Source of the DNA: Halorussus sp. MSC15.2
GTDB lineage: Archaea > Halobacteriota > Halobacteria > Halobacteriales > Haladaptataceae
Direction of reading: 5' to 3'
Length of the DNA: 64,000 bases
Assembly: GCF_010747475.1 (NCBI RefSeq)
Contig: NZ_VSLZ01000004.1
Span: 186,001-250,000, forward strand
Each line of letters starts with the position of its first letter. Within the stretch, counting starts at the first letter, position 1. This document shows, one piece after another, positions 32,170-41,509 of the stretch. Position numbers and translations under genes: made by a program. The notes beneath the pieces were generated by a model. That model was given only the letters and a program-made list of their open reading frames with translations, was not told the DNA's origin and ran no database searches.

Positions 32170-35100
32170 CTACGAGTCCGCGGCCGGGACGACGGTCACG
32201 TTCGAGAACTCGAACCGAGCGCCACCCTCGTCGCTCTCGGTCAGGGTACGCTCCCAGCCGTAAATCTCGGCCAGTTGCGTGATGAACGTCAGTCCGAGAC
32301 CGATTCCGACGTCGTCGGTCGTGTACCCGGCCTCGAACACTCGCTCCCTGTCGGCCTCCGGGATTCCGTCCCCGTCGTCCTCGACGTAGAACCCGTCCTC
32401 CAGAGCGCCGATTCGAATCGTCACGCCGTCGTCCGCCGCCGAATCGTCCTCCGAACCGTGTTCCACTGCATTTTGGAGCAAGTTCTGGAGCAGGTGTCGG
32501 AGGTGGTGGCGTTCGACCTCGACCTGAACGTCAGTCTCCACGTCGAGTCTGCCGCCCTCGGAGGCGACGTCCGCCCACGCCTCGTTCGCGGTCTCGCGCA
32601 GAGAGACGAGTTCCGGGTCGATGGACGCCTCGACCCCGCGGGTCATCACCAACAGGATATCTATCATGTCCTCCATCCGGTCGAGTGCATCGGCGACCCG
32701 TTCGAGCGCCGTCTCGTCCTCGTCCCCGTCCGTCGGGAGGTAAATCTGGGCGATGGAGAGGGGGTTGCGGAGTTCGTGGGCGAGCATGCTCGCGAACGAT
32801 TCGAGGCGCTCGTTCTGCCGTTCGAGTCGCTGTTCCCGGCGTTTCCGGTCGGAGACGTCCCTCACGTATACCGACAGTCCGCTCTCGGAGGGGTACGCGT
32901 GATACTCGAACCACGCGTCGAGCGCCGCGACGTACTCCTCGTGGGAGACGTTGTTCTGGGTCTCGACCGCCCGGTGGAACGCGTCGTAGGCTTCCGTCTC
33001 CCGAATCTCGGGGAGGACCTCCCAGACGGTGCCGTCGAACAGGGCCGACCGGTCCGCGCCGAGCAGTCGTTCGGCCTGTTCGTTGACGTACGTGAACCGC
33101 CACTCCGCATCGAGCGCGAAGAACCCGTCGTCGATGCGCTCGAACACCTCGTCGAGTTCCGCCTGTAATTGGTCGCGCTGGCGTTCGATGGTCCGTTCGC
33201 GGTCGGCCCTGTCGAGAGCGGCCTCGGTGTTCGCCGCCAGTATCTTGGCGAGGTCGAACTTCGCCTCGGGTATCTCCTCGGTCGCGGTCGAACCCGCCGT
33301 GAGGACGCCGTGTTCGCCCAGCGGGAGAATCATCTCGGTTCGCACCGGCGTGTCGGCGTTGTAAACGTCGTCGCGCTCGGGGAGCGCGTCGTAGCGTTCG
33401 GGCGTCTGGGACCCGTAGACGCGCCACGCGAGTCCTTCACCCTCCGCGAAACTCGGAACGCCGTCGAACAGTTCCTCGGCCTCGGCCGTCGTCTCGGCGG
33501 GGCGAAGCACCCGCTCGTCGGCGTCGAGGAGGTGGACGCCGCAGACGTGCAGGTCGAGGATGTCGCGCACCGTCGAGACCGCGACGTCGCAGATATCGGT
33601 CTTGGTCTCCGCGGCCATGAGGTCGCGGGTGACCGCCCGAAGTCCTGCCAGCGTCTCCTCGTACTGCTTCCGGTCGGTGATGTCCCGGAACACCGCCTGA
33701 TTTATCGTCCGGCCGTCTATCTCCGCGATGCTGGCGCTTATCTCGACCGGTACCTCCGTGCCGTCGTCGCGGACGACGTAGTAGTCCTCGTACTCCCGAA
33801 TCACGCCGCCCGATTCGACGTGTGCTTCGAAAAGTCGTCGGTAGCGGTCGGTCTCCTCAGGCGGGTGGAGGGCCGTCTGGTGCATCCCCACGATGTCCTC
33901 GCGGCGCTTGCCGAGGAGTTGCTCGGCGGCGTCGTTCGTGTCGATAATCGTCCCGGTCTCCGCGTCCACGAGGAAGACCGCGTCGGGTGCCGTCTCGACC
34001 AGTTTGCGGTACTTCTCCCGCGACGCTTCGAGTTGGGTCTCCCGGCGTTTCCGGTCGGTCACGTCCCGACCGATACCGGCGATGCCGAGCGGGTCGCCCT
34101 CGTCGTCCCGCAGTAGCGCGCCGGTGAACTCGTAGGCGATTTCGCGACCGTCTCTGGTCCGGAGGTCGGCCTCGACCCGCGCCGAACCGCTGTCGTAGAT
34201 GCGTTCGATGGCGTCGGTGATGCGCTCGGCCCCGTCGTCCGAGAACAGTTCGGTCGGGGCCAGACCGTCGAGTTCGTCGTCGCCGTACCCCGTCACCGCG
34301 TTCGCCTCGTCGTTCCAGCGTACTATCCGACCGTCGAGACCGAGCGTGAAGAAGATATCCGGGAGCGCGTTGAGCGCGCCCTCGGTGAACTCCTTCTCGC
34401 GCTTGAGTTGGTCTTCCGCTCGCTTTCGGACCATCAGTTCGCCGAGTTCCGTCGCGACCGTGGTGACGATATCGACGAGTCGGTCGTCGGTCGGTTTGGC
34501 TTCGGGCATGTAGAACGCGAGGACGGCGACGATGTCGTCACCGTCGAGGACGGGCACGCCGAGCGCCGCCTTCAACCCGACGTCCTCGGCCTCGTTGGTT
34601 CGGGGGAACACGTCGGGAGTGAGTGCGGCCACGTTCGCCATCCAGACGGGGTCGCTGCGCTCCCAGACGCGACCCGGGAGACCCTCTCCCGCGGCGAACG
34701 AGGTCCGTTTCGAGACTCGCTTGAACGGTTCGTAGGCGGCCGAGACGGCGTAGGCCGCGTCGGTTCGTTCGAGGTGGGTCCGGTCCTTCGAGGGGACCCA
34801 CGCCTCGCCGTACGCCCACTCCGTCGCGTCGCACACCTCCGCAATCGTCGCTTCGAGACCGTCGAGGAACGTATCGGCCGCCGCGACCGAGCGAGTCGTC
34901 GCGTGGAGGAGGCGGCGCTCGTCCTCGGCGCGCTTGCGCTCGGTCACGTCGCGGACGATGGCGGAGTACAACCGCCGACCGTCGTAGGTCACCTCCCGGA
35001 ACGAGAGCGCCAGCGGGACCTCGTGGCCCTCGCGGTGACGCCCGGGCAGTTCGACGTAGTCCCAGTCGATGGTCCGCTCGCCGGTCCCCTGATAGCGTCG

Positions 35101-35724
35101 GAAGGCGTCGATGTGGGACTGGCGGAGGTGTTCGGGGACGAGCATCGTCAGCGGTTCGCCGACGAGTTCCCCGGGCGCGTACCCGAACACCGATTCGACC
35201 GCGGGATTTGCGAAGACGATTCTGTTGGCGGCGTCGATGGTGAGAACCGCGTCCGGTGCCTGATTGACCAGCGCGTCGAAGTAGGCGGTCGTCCGGTTCG
35301 CCGTCCGATTCGCTCGGTAGCGGTCGACGGCGTTCTCGACGCGCCGGGCGAGTTGACGAGGTCGATACGACTCCCCGTCCCAGCGGACGAAATCTGTGTT
35401 CTCGTACGCAAGCACCGCCGACGCTACGTCGGGGTCGTCGGTTTCGCTCACGATGACGAAGGGGACGTCCGGCGAAACGTCTCGGACACCGTCGAGTAGC
35501 GTGAGAACGTCCATGTCGGCGAGCGGAGTCGCACAGACGATGCACGACACCGTCCCCCCTTCGAGGTGGTCGAGTACCGCGGTCGCGGTCGTCACCGTGC
35601 TTACTTCGAACGTCGTCTGTTCCCGGAGGGCCGCAATCGCTCGCACGGCGGCGTGACTGCCGTCACCGACGTAGAGAACCTGTGACTGCGGCGTGAGACT
35701 GCGCGAGTAGCCCGGGGACTGCAC
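32170..35724 (-). CDS. Multi-PAS/GAF histidine kinase with degenerate receiver
   Basis: A 1184-residue soluble sensor kinase with no membrane helix. In order: a receiver-like domain (about 1-125), PAS (about 145-270, ending in VRDVTERKR), GAF (about 280-430), PAS (about 440-560), PAS (about 565-690), GAF (about 700-860), PAS (about 865-980), HisKA with AHELRNPL, and an ATPase domain with NLLQNAVEHG and VEDDGDGIPEADRERVF. In the receiver the usual phospho-acceptor Asp, four residues before TPLADMD, is not Asp by eye. Many such kinases sense light, oxygen or redox through the PAS and GAF domains; the signal is unknown. No response regulator lies nearby. Confidence 0.88.
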   Translation of the reverse strand: MQSPGYSRSLTPQSQVLYVGDGSHAAVRAIAALREQTTFEVSTVTTATAVLDHLEGGTVSCIVCATPLADMDVLTLLDGVRDVSPDVPFVIVSETDDPDVASAVLAYENTDFVRWDGESYRPRQLARRVENAVDRYRANRTANRTTAYFDALVNQAPDAVLTIDAANRIVFANPAVESVFGYAPGELVGEPLTMLVPEHLRQSHIDAFRRYQGTGERTIDWDYVELPGRHREGHEVPLALSFREVTYDGRRLYSAIVRDVTERKRAEDERRLLHATTRSVAAADTFLDGLEATIAEVCDATEWAYGEAWVPSKDRTHLERTDAAYAVSAAYEPFKRVSKRTSFAAGEGLPGRVWERSDPVWMANVAALTPDVFPRTNEAEDVGLKAALGVPVLDGDDIVAVLAFYMPEAKPTDDRLVDIVTTVATELGELMVRKRAEDQLKREKEFTEGALNALPDIFFTLGLDGRIVRWNDEANAVTGYGDDELDGLAPTELFSDDGAERITDAIERIYDSGSARVEADLRTRDGREIAYEFTGALLRDDEGDPLGIAGIGRDVTDRKRRETQLEASREKYRKLVETAPDAVFLVDAETGTIIDTNDAAEQLLGKRREDIVGMHQTALHPPEETDRYRRLFEAHVESGGVIREYEDYYVVRDDGTEVPVEISASIAEIDGRTINQAVFRDITDRKQYEETLAGLRAVTRDLMAAETKTDICDVAVSTVRDILDLHVCGVHLLDADERVLRPAETTAEAEELFDGVPSFAEGEGLAWRVYGSQTPERYDALPERDDVYNADTPVRTEMILPLGEHGVLTAGSTATEEIPEAKFDLAKILAANTEAALDRADRERTIERQRDQLQAELDEVFERIDDGFFALDAEWRFTYVNEQAERLLGADRSALFDGTVWEVLPEIRETEAYDAFHRAVETQNNVSHEEYVAALDAWFEYHAYPSESGLSVYVRDVSDRKRREQRLERQNERLESFASMLAHELRNPLSIAQIYLPTDGDEDETALERVADALDRMEDMIDILLVMTRGVEASIDPELVSLRETANEAWADVASEGGRLDVETDVQVEVERHHLRHLLQNLLQNAVEHGSEDDSAADDGVTIRIGALEDGFYVEDDGDGIPEADRERVFEAGYTTDDVGIGLGLTFITQLAEIYGWERTLTESDEGGARFEFSNVTVVPAADS

Positions 35725-35822
35725 GGTTCAACAGTGGACTACGCACCGTAATGAGTCCGTTGTCTCGGCCCGGAACGCTTCCCGGTCTCCGTCGCCCGCC
35801 CCGTCGGCTGGTCGAACGTTCG

Positions 35823-37408
35823 CTACCCTAACACGACCTCAACGAGCGACATCTCGTCGCTCGGAATCGCCGCCGCGAGCGCGTCCGCTAACTCCTGCCA
35901 GTCGTCCGGGCGGTACGCCTCGATGCCGAAGCTCTCGGCGAACGTCTGGAAGTCCGGATTCCCCAGTTCCGTGCCGAAGTGTTCCCCGCGGTGTTCGACC
36001 TGCTCCTCGGTGATGAGTCGGTACTCGTCGTCGCGGAAGAGCAGAATCGTGTACCCGCACCCGACTCGGTTCGCGGTCTCGATTTCGGCGGCGTTCATCA
36101 GGAACCCGCCGTCGCCCGTCGCGGCGACGACGTTCGAATCGACCGCGAGGTCCGCCGCGAGACCGCCCGGCACCGAGATGCCCATCGACGCGAGACCGTT
36201 CGAGACGATACAGGTGTTGGGTTCGTAGGTGACGAAGTTCTGCGCGATGGCCATCTTGTGGCTCCCCACGTCCGAGAGCAGCACGTCCTCGGCGTCCATC
36301 GCGTCGCGGAGGACCGGCAGGACCGTCTCGACGGTGAAGGGGTCGCCCGCCTCGTGGTCCGGGGTCACGTCAGCGACGATGTGGTCGCGCAGGTCGTCGT
36401 ACCAGTCGGTCTCGAAGTCCGCGTCGATTTCCTCGCAACAGGCGCTCAGTTCGCGAATCGCGGCAGCGATGTCCGAAACCACCTCCACGTCCGGGTTGTA
36501 GTGTTCGTACACCTCCGCGGGTTCGCTGTCCACGTGGACGATGGTGGTATCGACGCTCGGGTTCCAGTCCGCCGGGTCGTGCTCGGCGATGTCGTACCCC
36601 ACGGTTAGCACGAGGTCGGCCGAGGCGATGGCGTCGGACGCCTCCTCGTGGTCGCCGGAGTCGAGCGTGAGCAGGGAGTGGTCGTCGTCGTCGGAGACCG
36701 CCCCTTTCCCCATGTAGGTCGCCGCCACGGGCAGGTCGTAGTCGCGGACGAACTTGCGCAACTCCTCGCTGGCGTCGTCCGGACCGCGCCGTTGCCCGCG
36801 ATGACGATTGGGCGCTCGGCGTCGGCCAGCAAGTCCCGCACTCTGTCGAGAGACGGCGCGTCGGGTTCCGGTCGCCGCACGCGACTCCGCTCGGCCATCG
36901 GCCGGACCTCGCAGTCCTCGTACGCGACGTCCTCGGGGAGTTCGAGGTGGGTCGCGCCGGGTTTCTCGTACTCGGCGGTCTTGAACGCCTTCCGGACGGA
37001 TTCGTGGACGATTCCGGGGTCGGAAATCTGGGCGTTCCACTTGGTCACGGGCGCGAACATGTCCACCACGTCGAGGGTCTGGTGGCTCTCGACGTGGAGG
37101 CTCTCCAGTCCGCCCTGCCCGGTAATCGCCACCAGCGGGGCCTTGTCGAGGTTGGCGTCGGCGACGCCGGTCAGGAGGTTGGTCGCGCCCGGCCCCAGCG
37201 TCGAGAGGCAGACCCCCGCGTCGCCGGTCAGTCGCCCCCACACGTCGGCCATGAAGGCTGCGCCCTGTTCGTGACGCACCGGGACGAAGGTGATGTCCGA
37301 ATCTCGGAGGGCGAACAACGTCGCCTCGTTCTCCTCGCCCGGGAGGCCGAACACGTACTCGACTCCTTCCGCTTCGAGTCCGGCCACGAGAACCTCTGCG
37401 GTGTTCAT
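35823..37408 (-). pseudogene. IlvB-like thiamine-pyrophosphate enzyme, frameshifted
   Basis: Two frames together form an acetolactate synthase large-subunit-like protein. The first (37408 onward) has GLPGEENEATLFAL, RHEQGAAFMADVWGRL with catalytic-Glu region, and LGPGATNLLTG. The second (to 35823) has SNGLASMGISVPGGLAAD and the TPP/Mg motif GDGGFLMNAAEIETANR. Adding one G, turning the plus-strand CC at 36779-36780 into CCC, joins NGAVR to DDASEELRKF and gives 528 residues, the normal family length. Without it the protein loses its cofactor-binding half. The substrate could be pyruvate or another 2-oxo acid; no ilvN regulatory subunit is adjacent. Confidence 0.85.
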
Positions 37409-37820
37409 GAGTCCGGCGTACGACGTGGGTCCCCATAGGTTCGGTTGCCGAGTTCGCGACTACCGACTGTTACATCTGTGCGAACGAGTTTCACCCCACC
37501 CAAATATTTATCAATAATACCGGATAACTATGCCGACAGTCGAATGAAGCTCTCTCTCCTTCGCCGCTGACCGGACGAACGTCCGCGGCCGAGTCGTCAC
37601 GCGGGATTCGGTAGCCCACGCGTCACCGAGTTCGTAATCGCCGCCATCGACTCCGCAGGGCGCCGTCCGGTCCGTCCGTGATGCAGTCGCTACGAGGCCG
37701 TACGGTCTCGATTGGAGCGAACGCCGGGCCGAACGTGCGGGTCGTCTCGCCTCGCGCGTCGTACCGAGCGCAGTCGGGGAAGCGACGGACGAACGCCACC
37801 ACCAGACCACTACATCGCCC
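37409..37820. other. Intergenic region between the TPP gene and hflX
   Basis: A 412-base gap between divergently placed genes. On the plus strand CAAATATTTATCAATAATAC (about 37501-37520) is AT-rich and TATA-like. The next 300 bases up to hflX are GC-rich with a few very short open frames (M-P-T-V-E and M-K-L-S-L-L-R-R) but no convincing gene. A transcript starting there would have a leader of about 280 bases before hflX, so a small RNA or long 5' leader is possible. Confidence 0.35.
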
Positions 37821-39116
37821 ATGCAATCTCAGGACGCAGTTATCGCCAAGCGCACAGCAGACGACAGTCCGGACACCGAGGAGATACGACGGTTAGCAGA
37901 GAGCGCCGGCTACGAGGTCGTCGCCGAACTGACCCAGACCCGCCCGCCGGACTCCTCGCTCCAGTTCGGTCGCGGCAAGGCCGAGGAGTTGGCCGAGACG
38001 GTCGCCGAGACCGGCACCGGAGTCGTGGTGTTCGACAACGACCTCACGCCGACCCAGACTGTCGAACTCGCCGAACTGTGCCCGGAGGGAACCGAAATCA
38101 TCGACAGACACCGCCTCGTTCTCGCTATCTTCGAGGAGCAAGCCGGGAGCAAGCGCGCGGAACTACAGGTCGAGCGCGCCACGTTAGCATGGACTCTACC
38201 CCGCATCAAGGAGCGAACCGAGGAACAGGCGATGAACAAGTTCACCGAGTCGGGAACCCGATACTACGACGTGCTGGACCGCATCGACGAGTTGGACCGC
38301 AAACTCTCGTCGCTCGGCGACGAGGCGACGGCCCGGCGCGAGCGACGCCGGGAGGAGGGGTTCGAGTTCGTGGCGCTGGCGGGGTACACCAACGCCGGGA
38401 AATCGACGCTCCTGCACCGCCTCGCCGACGACCTCGACTACGAGACCAGCGGGACCGACCACTCGGACCTCGACGCGACCGCCGAAATCGAGGACCGACT
38501 GTTCGAGACGCTCGAGACGACCACTCGGCGGGCCACCATCGACGGTCGCCGGACGCTGGTCACCGACACCGTGGGATTCGTCAGCGACCTCCCCCACGAA
38601 CTCGTGGCGTCGTTCCACGGGACGCTCTCGGAGACCGCGTCCGCCGACTGCGTGGTGTTGGTCACCGACGCCGGCGACCCGCCCGCGGAACTCCGCGAAA
38701 AGCTCGAAACCAGTTTCGAGTTGCTGGCGGACGCCGAAGGCGAACTCCTCCCGGTCCTGAACAAGGCCGACGTACTCGACGCGGATGAACTCGCCGAGCG
38801 CGAGGCGGTCGTGGCGGCGGTCGCGGACGAGTTCGGAACCGACTCCGCGGACCCCGTCCCGGTCAGCGCGACCGAAGGGCGAAACCTCGGCGCGCTCCGC
38901 GAGCGAATCGCCGAGTGCCTGTCCGACCGCCGCGAGGTCGAACTCGTCCTGCCCAACGACGGTGACGCGATGAGCCTCGTGTCGTGGCTCTACGACCGCG
39001 CGTCCGTCTCGGACGTGACGTATCGCGACGACGAGGTGAGAATCGAGTTCTCGGCGACAGATTCCGTGGCCGAGCGTGCGAGCTCGAAGGCCGAGTCGCT
39101 CGGAGTCGTACGCTGA
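37821..39116 (+). CDS. hflX: GTPase HflX
   Basis: A 431-residue HflX-type GTPase. The N-terminal domain has LQFGRGKAEEL and RAELQVERATLAWTLPRIKE, typical of HflX. The G domain begins near residue 188 with GYTNAGKSTLL (Walker A), then ATTRRATIDGRRTLVTDTVG (switch and G3) and NKADV (G4). HflX binds ribosomes, splits stalled 70S or archaeal ribosomes under stress, and hydrolyses GTP. The start ATG is the first of the conserved frame. It is the only clear ribosome-rescue gene here. The upstream gap may hold a long leader. Confidence 0.93.
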   Translation: MQSQDAVIAKRTADDSPDTEEIRRLAESAGYEVVAELTQTRPPDSSLQFGRGKAEELAETVAETGTGVVVFDNDLTPTQTVELAELCPEGTEIIDRHRLVLAIFEEQAGSKRAELQVERATLAWTLPRIKERTEEQAMNKFTESGTRYYDVLDRIDELDRKLSSLGDEATARRERRREEGFEFVALAGYTNAGKSTLLHRLADDLDYETSGTDHSDLDATAEIEDRLFETLETTTRRATIDGRRTLVTDTVGFVSDLPHELVASFHGTLSETASADCVVLVTDAGDPPAELREKLETSFELLADAEGELLPVLNKADVLDADELAEREAVVAAVADEFGTDSADPVPVSATEGRNLGALRERIAECLSDRREVELVLPNDGDAMSLVSWLYDRASVSDVTYRDDEVRIEFSATDSVAERASSKAESLGVVR

Positions 39117-39154
39117 GACCGTGAATCCCCCGCCCATCTTCCAGCGGCCACGCT

Positions 39155-39397
39155 TCAGAGATATCGGCGGTACTCGCAGGCCGAACAGACGAGTTCGCTC
39201 TCGCGGCGCAGGAGGACCCCGCGCCCGCACTCCGGACACTGCCCGACCGGCATCGCGCCGGTTCGCTTCCCGGTCGCGACGACCGCTCGGCGGAGCCACC
39301 TGACTTCGGCTTCGAGTCGCTCGGTCCGTCGCTCCAGTTCGCGCACTCGGTCTACTCGCCGTCGGGCCGGACGCTCTCTGACGCGTTCGTTCGTCAT
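39155..39397 (-). CDS. Small zinc-ribbon protein
   Basis: An 80-residue protein. The first half is Arg-rich and helical (ERRTERLEAEVRWLRRA), and the C-terminal half has two CxxC pairs, CPECGRG and CSACEYRRY, forming a zinc ribbon. It is probably a nucleic-acid or protein-binding adaptor. It lies tail to tail with hflX. No specific family is recognised. Confidence 0.75.
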   Translation of the reverse strand: MTNERVRERPARRRVDRVRELERRTERLEAEVRWLRRAVVATGKRTGAMPVGQCPECGRGVLLRRESELVCSACEYRRYL

Positions 39398-39611
39398 GAT
39401 ACTCTCACCCTCTCGTTACGCGCTCGGCGGTCCTAACAGTTCCCACAACTGCAATTTATCGGGGAGGTCGCGGACGGCGTTCGGACCGAACGGACTGGGA
39501 CGATAGCCCGGGAGAGCCAACACGGGACGCTGGGACATCAGACCCCTCTCTCGCCCATTCGAAGAAAAGACTTTGCCGCGGGTCGGCGTATCTTCCGCGA
39601 ACGAGGCACCG

Positions 39612-40667
39612 ATGACCGACGACGAACTGCTCGAACTCGACGGGTCGGCGGGCGGCGGCCAACTGCTCCGGACCGCGCTCGCGCTGTCGATGGTGACCGA
39701 CCGGCCGTTTCGGATGGAGAGCGTCAGGGGCGACCGGCCGACGCCGGGTCTCAAGCCCCAGCACCTCGCGGCGGTCAGGGCCGCGGCCGAGGTCTGCGAC
39801 GCAACGGTCGATGGCGCGGAACTGGGGTCCGAGCAACTGGAGTTCCGGCCGGGGACGCCTACCGGCGGGCGAGTCGAAATCGACGTCGGAACCGCAGGGA
39901 GCGTGGCCCTGTTGTTCGACGCGCTCCTGCCGGTCGCGCCCCGACTCGACCGACCGCTCTCGGTCACCGCGACCGGCGGGACCGACGTGAAGTGGTCGCC
40001 GACGATGGCCTACTACAGGCGGGTGAAACTCCCGCTCGTCCGGCGGGCGGGCGTCTTCGCGGCGGTGGACTGCCATCGGTCCGGGTTCTACCCGGTCGGC
40101 GGCGGTCGGGCGACCCTGTGGCTCGCCCCCTCCTCGCTGTCCGCGCTCGACCTGACCGACCGCGGGTCGCTCGAAGGCGTGCGCGTCCACTCGAAAGCGT
40201 CGGCCGACCTCGCGGAGGGGGAGGTGGCCGAGCGACAGGCGACGACCGCCGCCGAGCGCCTGCGGGAAGAGTTGCACGACGAGGTGTCGGTCACCGAGCG
40301 GACGGTCTCGACGGTCGAGTCCGACTCCCCGGGGTCGGCGCTCGCGGTGGCGCTCGACTACGAGGAGACGACCGCGGGGTTCGACGCCCTCGGCGAGCGC
40401 GGGAAACCGGCCGAGGAGGTGGGTTCGGAAGCGGCCGAGTCGGCGCTGGCGTTCTACTGGGACGACCGAGGCTGCGCGGTGGACGCTCACACCGCCGACC
40501 AACTCGTCGTCTTCCTCGCGCTAGCGGGCGGGCGAGTGGCGATTCCCGAGGTGTCCGACCACGTCCGAACCGGGGCGGACCTCGTCACCGAGTTCGGGTT
40601 CCCGGTCGAAATCGAGGACGGCGACTCGCAGGATTCGCCCGTGCTGACCGCTCCGGGAGCGGAGTAG
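39612..40667 (+). CDS. rtcA: RNA 3'-terminal phosphate cyclase
   Basis: A 351-residue RtcA protein, which converts RNA 3'-phosphate ends to 2',3'-cyclic phosphates using ATP. Conserved blocks are LDGSAGGGQLLRTALALS, RGDRPTPGLKPQHLAAV, the RCL fold core, and the catalytic-histidine segment AHTADQLVVFLALAGGR. The ATG at 39612 is chosen because it begins the MTDDELLELDGSAGGG block; the TTG 39 bases upstream adds an unconserved stretch. No RtcB is seen next to it. Length and motifs are complete. Confidence 0.92.
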   Translation: MTDDELLELDGSAGGGQLLRTALALSMVTDRPFRMESVRGDRPTPGLKPQHLAAVRAAAEVCDATVDGAELGSEQLEFRPGTPTGGRVEIDVGTAGSVALLFDALLPVAPRLDRPLSVTATGGTDVKWSPTMAYYRRVKLPLVRRAGVFAAVDCHRSGFYPVGGGRATLWLAPSSLSALDLTDRGSLEGVRVHSKASADLAEGEVAERQATTAAERLREELHDEVSVTERTVSTVESDSPGSALAVALDYEETTAGFDALGERGKPAEEVGSEAAESALAFYWDDRGCAVDAHTADQLVVFLALAGGRVAIPEVSDHVRTGADLVTEFGFPVEIEDGDSQDSPVLTAPGAE

Positions 40668-40752
40668 CCCGGACTGGGTCGTCCGAGGCGGCCTCCCCCG
40701 AACCGACTAGCCGCGCGCTTCGCTACGCTCGGCCGGTCCCGACTAGCCGCCG

Positions 40753-41097
40753 TCACCGTATCCGGTGGTAGTCGTACTGACCGCGGACGTTCTCGTGGAA
40801 GTACGTCCCGTGAGAGCGCGCCCCGAGGAACGACTCGTACGTCTCCCGCGAGACGTCGTCGTAGCGATAGACCCCGCCGCTCTGGAACTCGATTTCGAGC
40901 GTCTCGTCCTCGTCGTCGTAGCCGATGGACCGGATGGAACTCGACGCGACGGGGCTTCTGGTCTCGGTGACGCACTCCAGTCGCTCGTAGGGGACGTAGC
41001 CGACGACCCGTTCGCCGTGATAGAGGAGGAGACCTTCGCGGCCCTCGTCGAGTTGGTCGCACTCGATTCGCTCGCCGGACACCGTGATGGCCTTCAT
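40753..41097 (-). CDS. KTSC domain-containing protein
   Basis: A 114-residue protein. The last half matches the KTSC domain: SSSIRSIGYDDEDETLEIEF, then VYRYDDVSRETYESFLGARS and GTYFHENVRGQY. KTSC proteins are small and their role is unclear; some sit beside nucleic-acid enzymes. The ATG at 41097 is chosen because the conserved KAITVSGERIECDQL follows directly. It is in divergent orientation to the zinc protein at 41253. Confidence 0.85.
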   Translation of the reverse strand: MKAITVSGERIECDQLDEGREGLLLYHGERVVGYVPYERLECVTETRSPVASSSIRSIGYDDEDETLEIEFQSGGVYRYDDVSRETYESFLGARSHGTYFHENVRGQYDYHRIR

Positions 41098-41252
41098 GGC
41101 GGGCGTACGACCGACCGGCCACTCAAGCCATCGGCCGGTCGAGAGTCCGTTCCGCGAACTGCCACCCACTGCAGGATGCGTCGGTCCTTCGTCCGCGCAG
41201 AAGTACGGAACGAGGCGATATACCTACTTCCCTCGGCGACGTATCCGAGCCT

Positions 41253-41465
41253 ATGCCCGAAATCTACGGCGAGTACGAGGGCGACGCCGAGACGCAGTAC
41301 GTCGCCTGCGTCGTCTGCGGCGACCTCCTCGACCTGTTCGACCCGCACCCGATGTTCCGCGACGAGGACGTCTCGGAAGTCGGCGACGTGGTCGCTCGGA
41401 CCTACCACTTCTGTAGCGACGACTGCCGCCAGCAGTGGCGGCGCAAGCGAGACGCCGGAGAATGA
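41253..41465 (+). CDS. Small zinc-binding protein (DUF7576-like)
   Basis: A 70-residue protein with two cysteine pairs, CVVCGDLLDLF and FCSDDCRQQWRRKRD, as in MYM/TRASH-type or DUF7576 zinc fingers. The C-terminal basic helix suggests a nucleic-acid or metal-sensing role. It converges on the gene at 41510 with a 44-base gap. Function unknown; the zinc-site reading is from motif only. Confidence 0.8.
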   Translation: MPEIYGEYEGDAETQYVACVVCGDLLDLFDPHPMFRDEDVSEVGDVVARTYHFCSDDCRQQWRRKRDAGE

Positions 41466-41509
41466 GAACGCGGGCGACCGGGTAACGAAACGGCGAACGA
41501 AGTCGGTTT

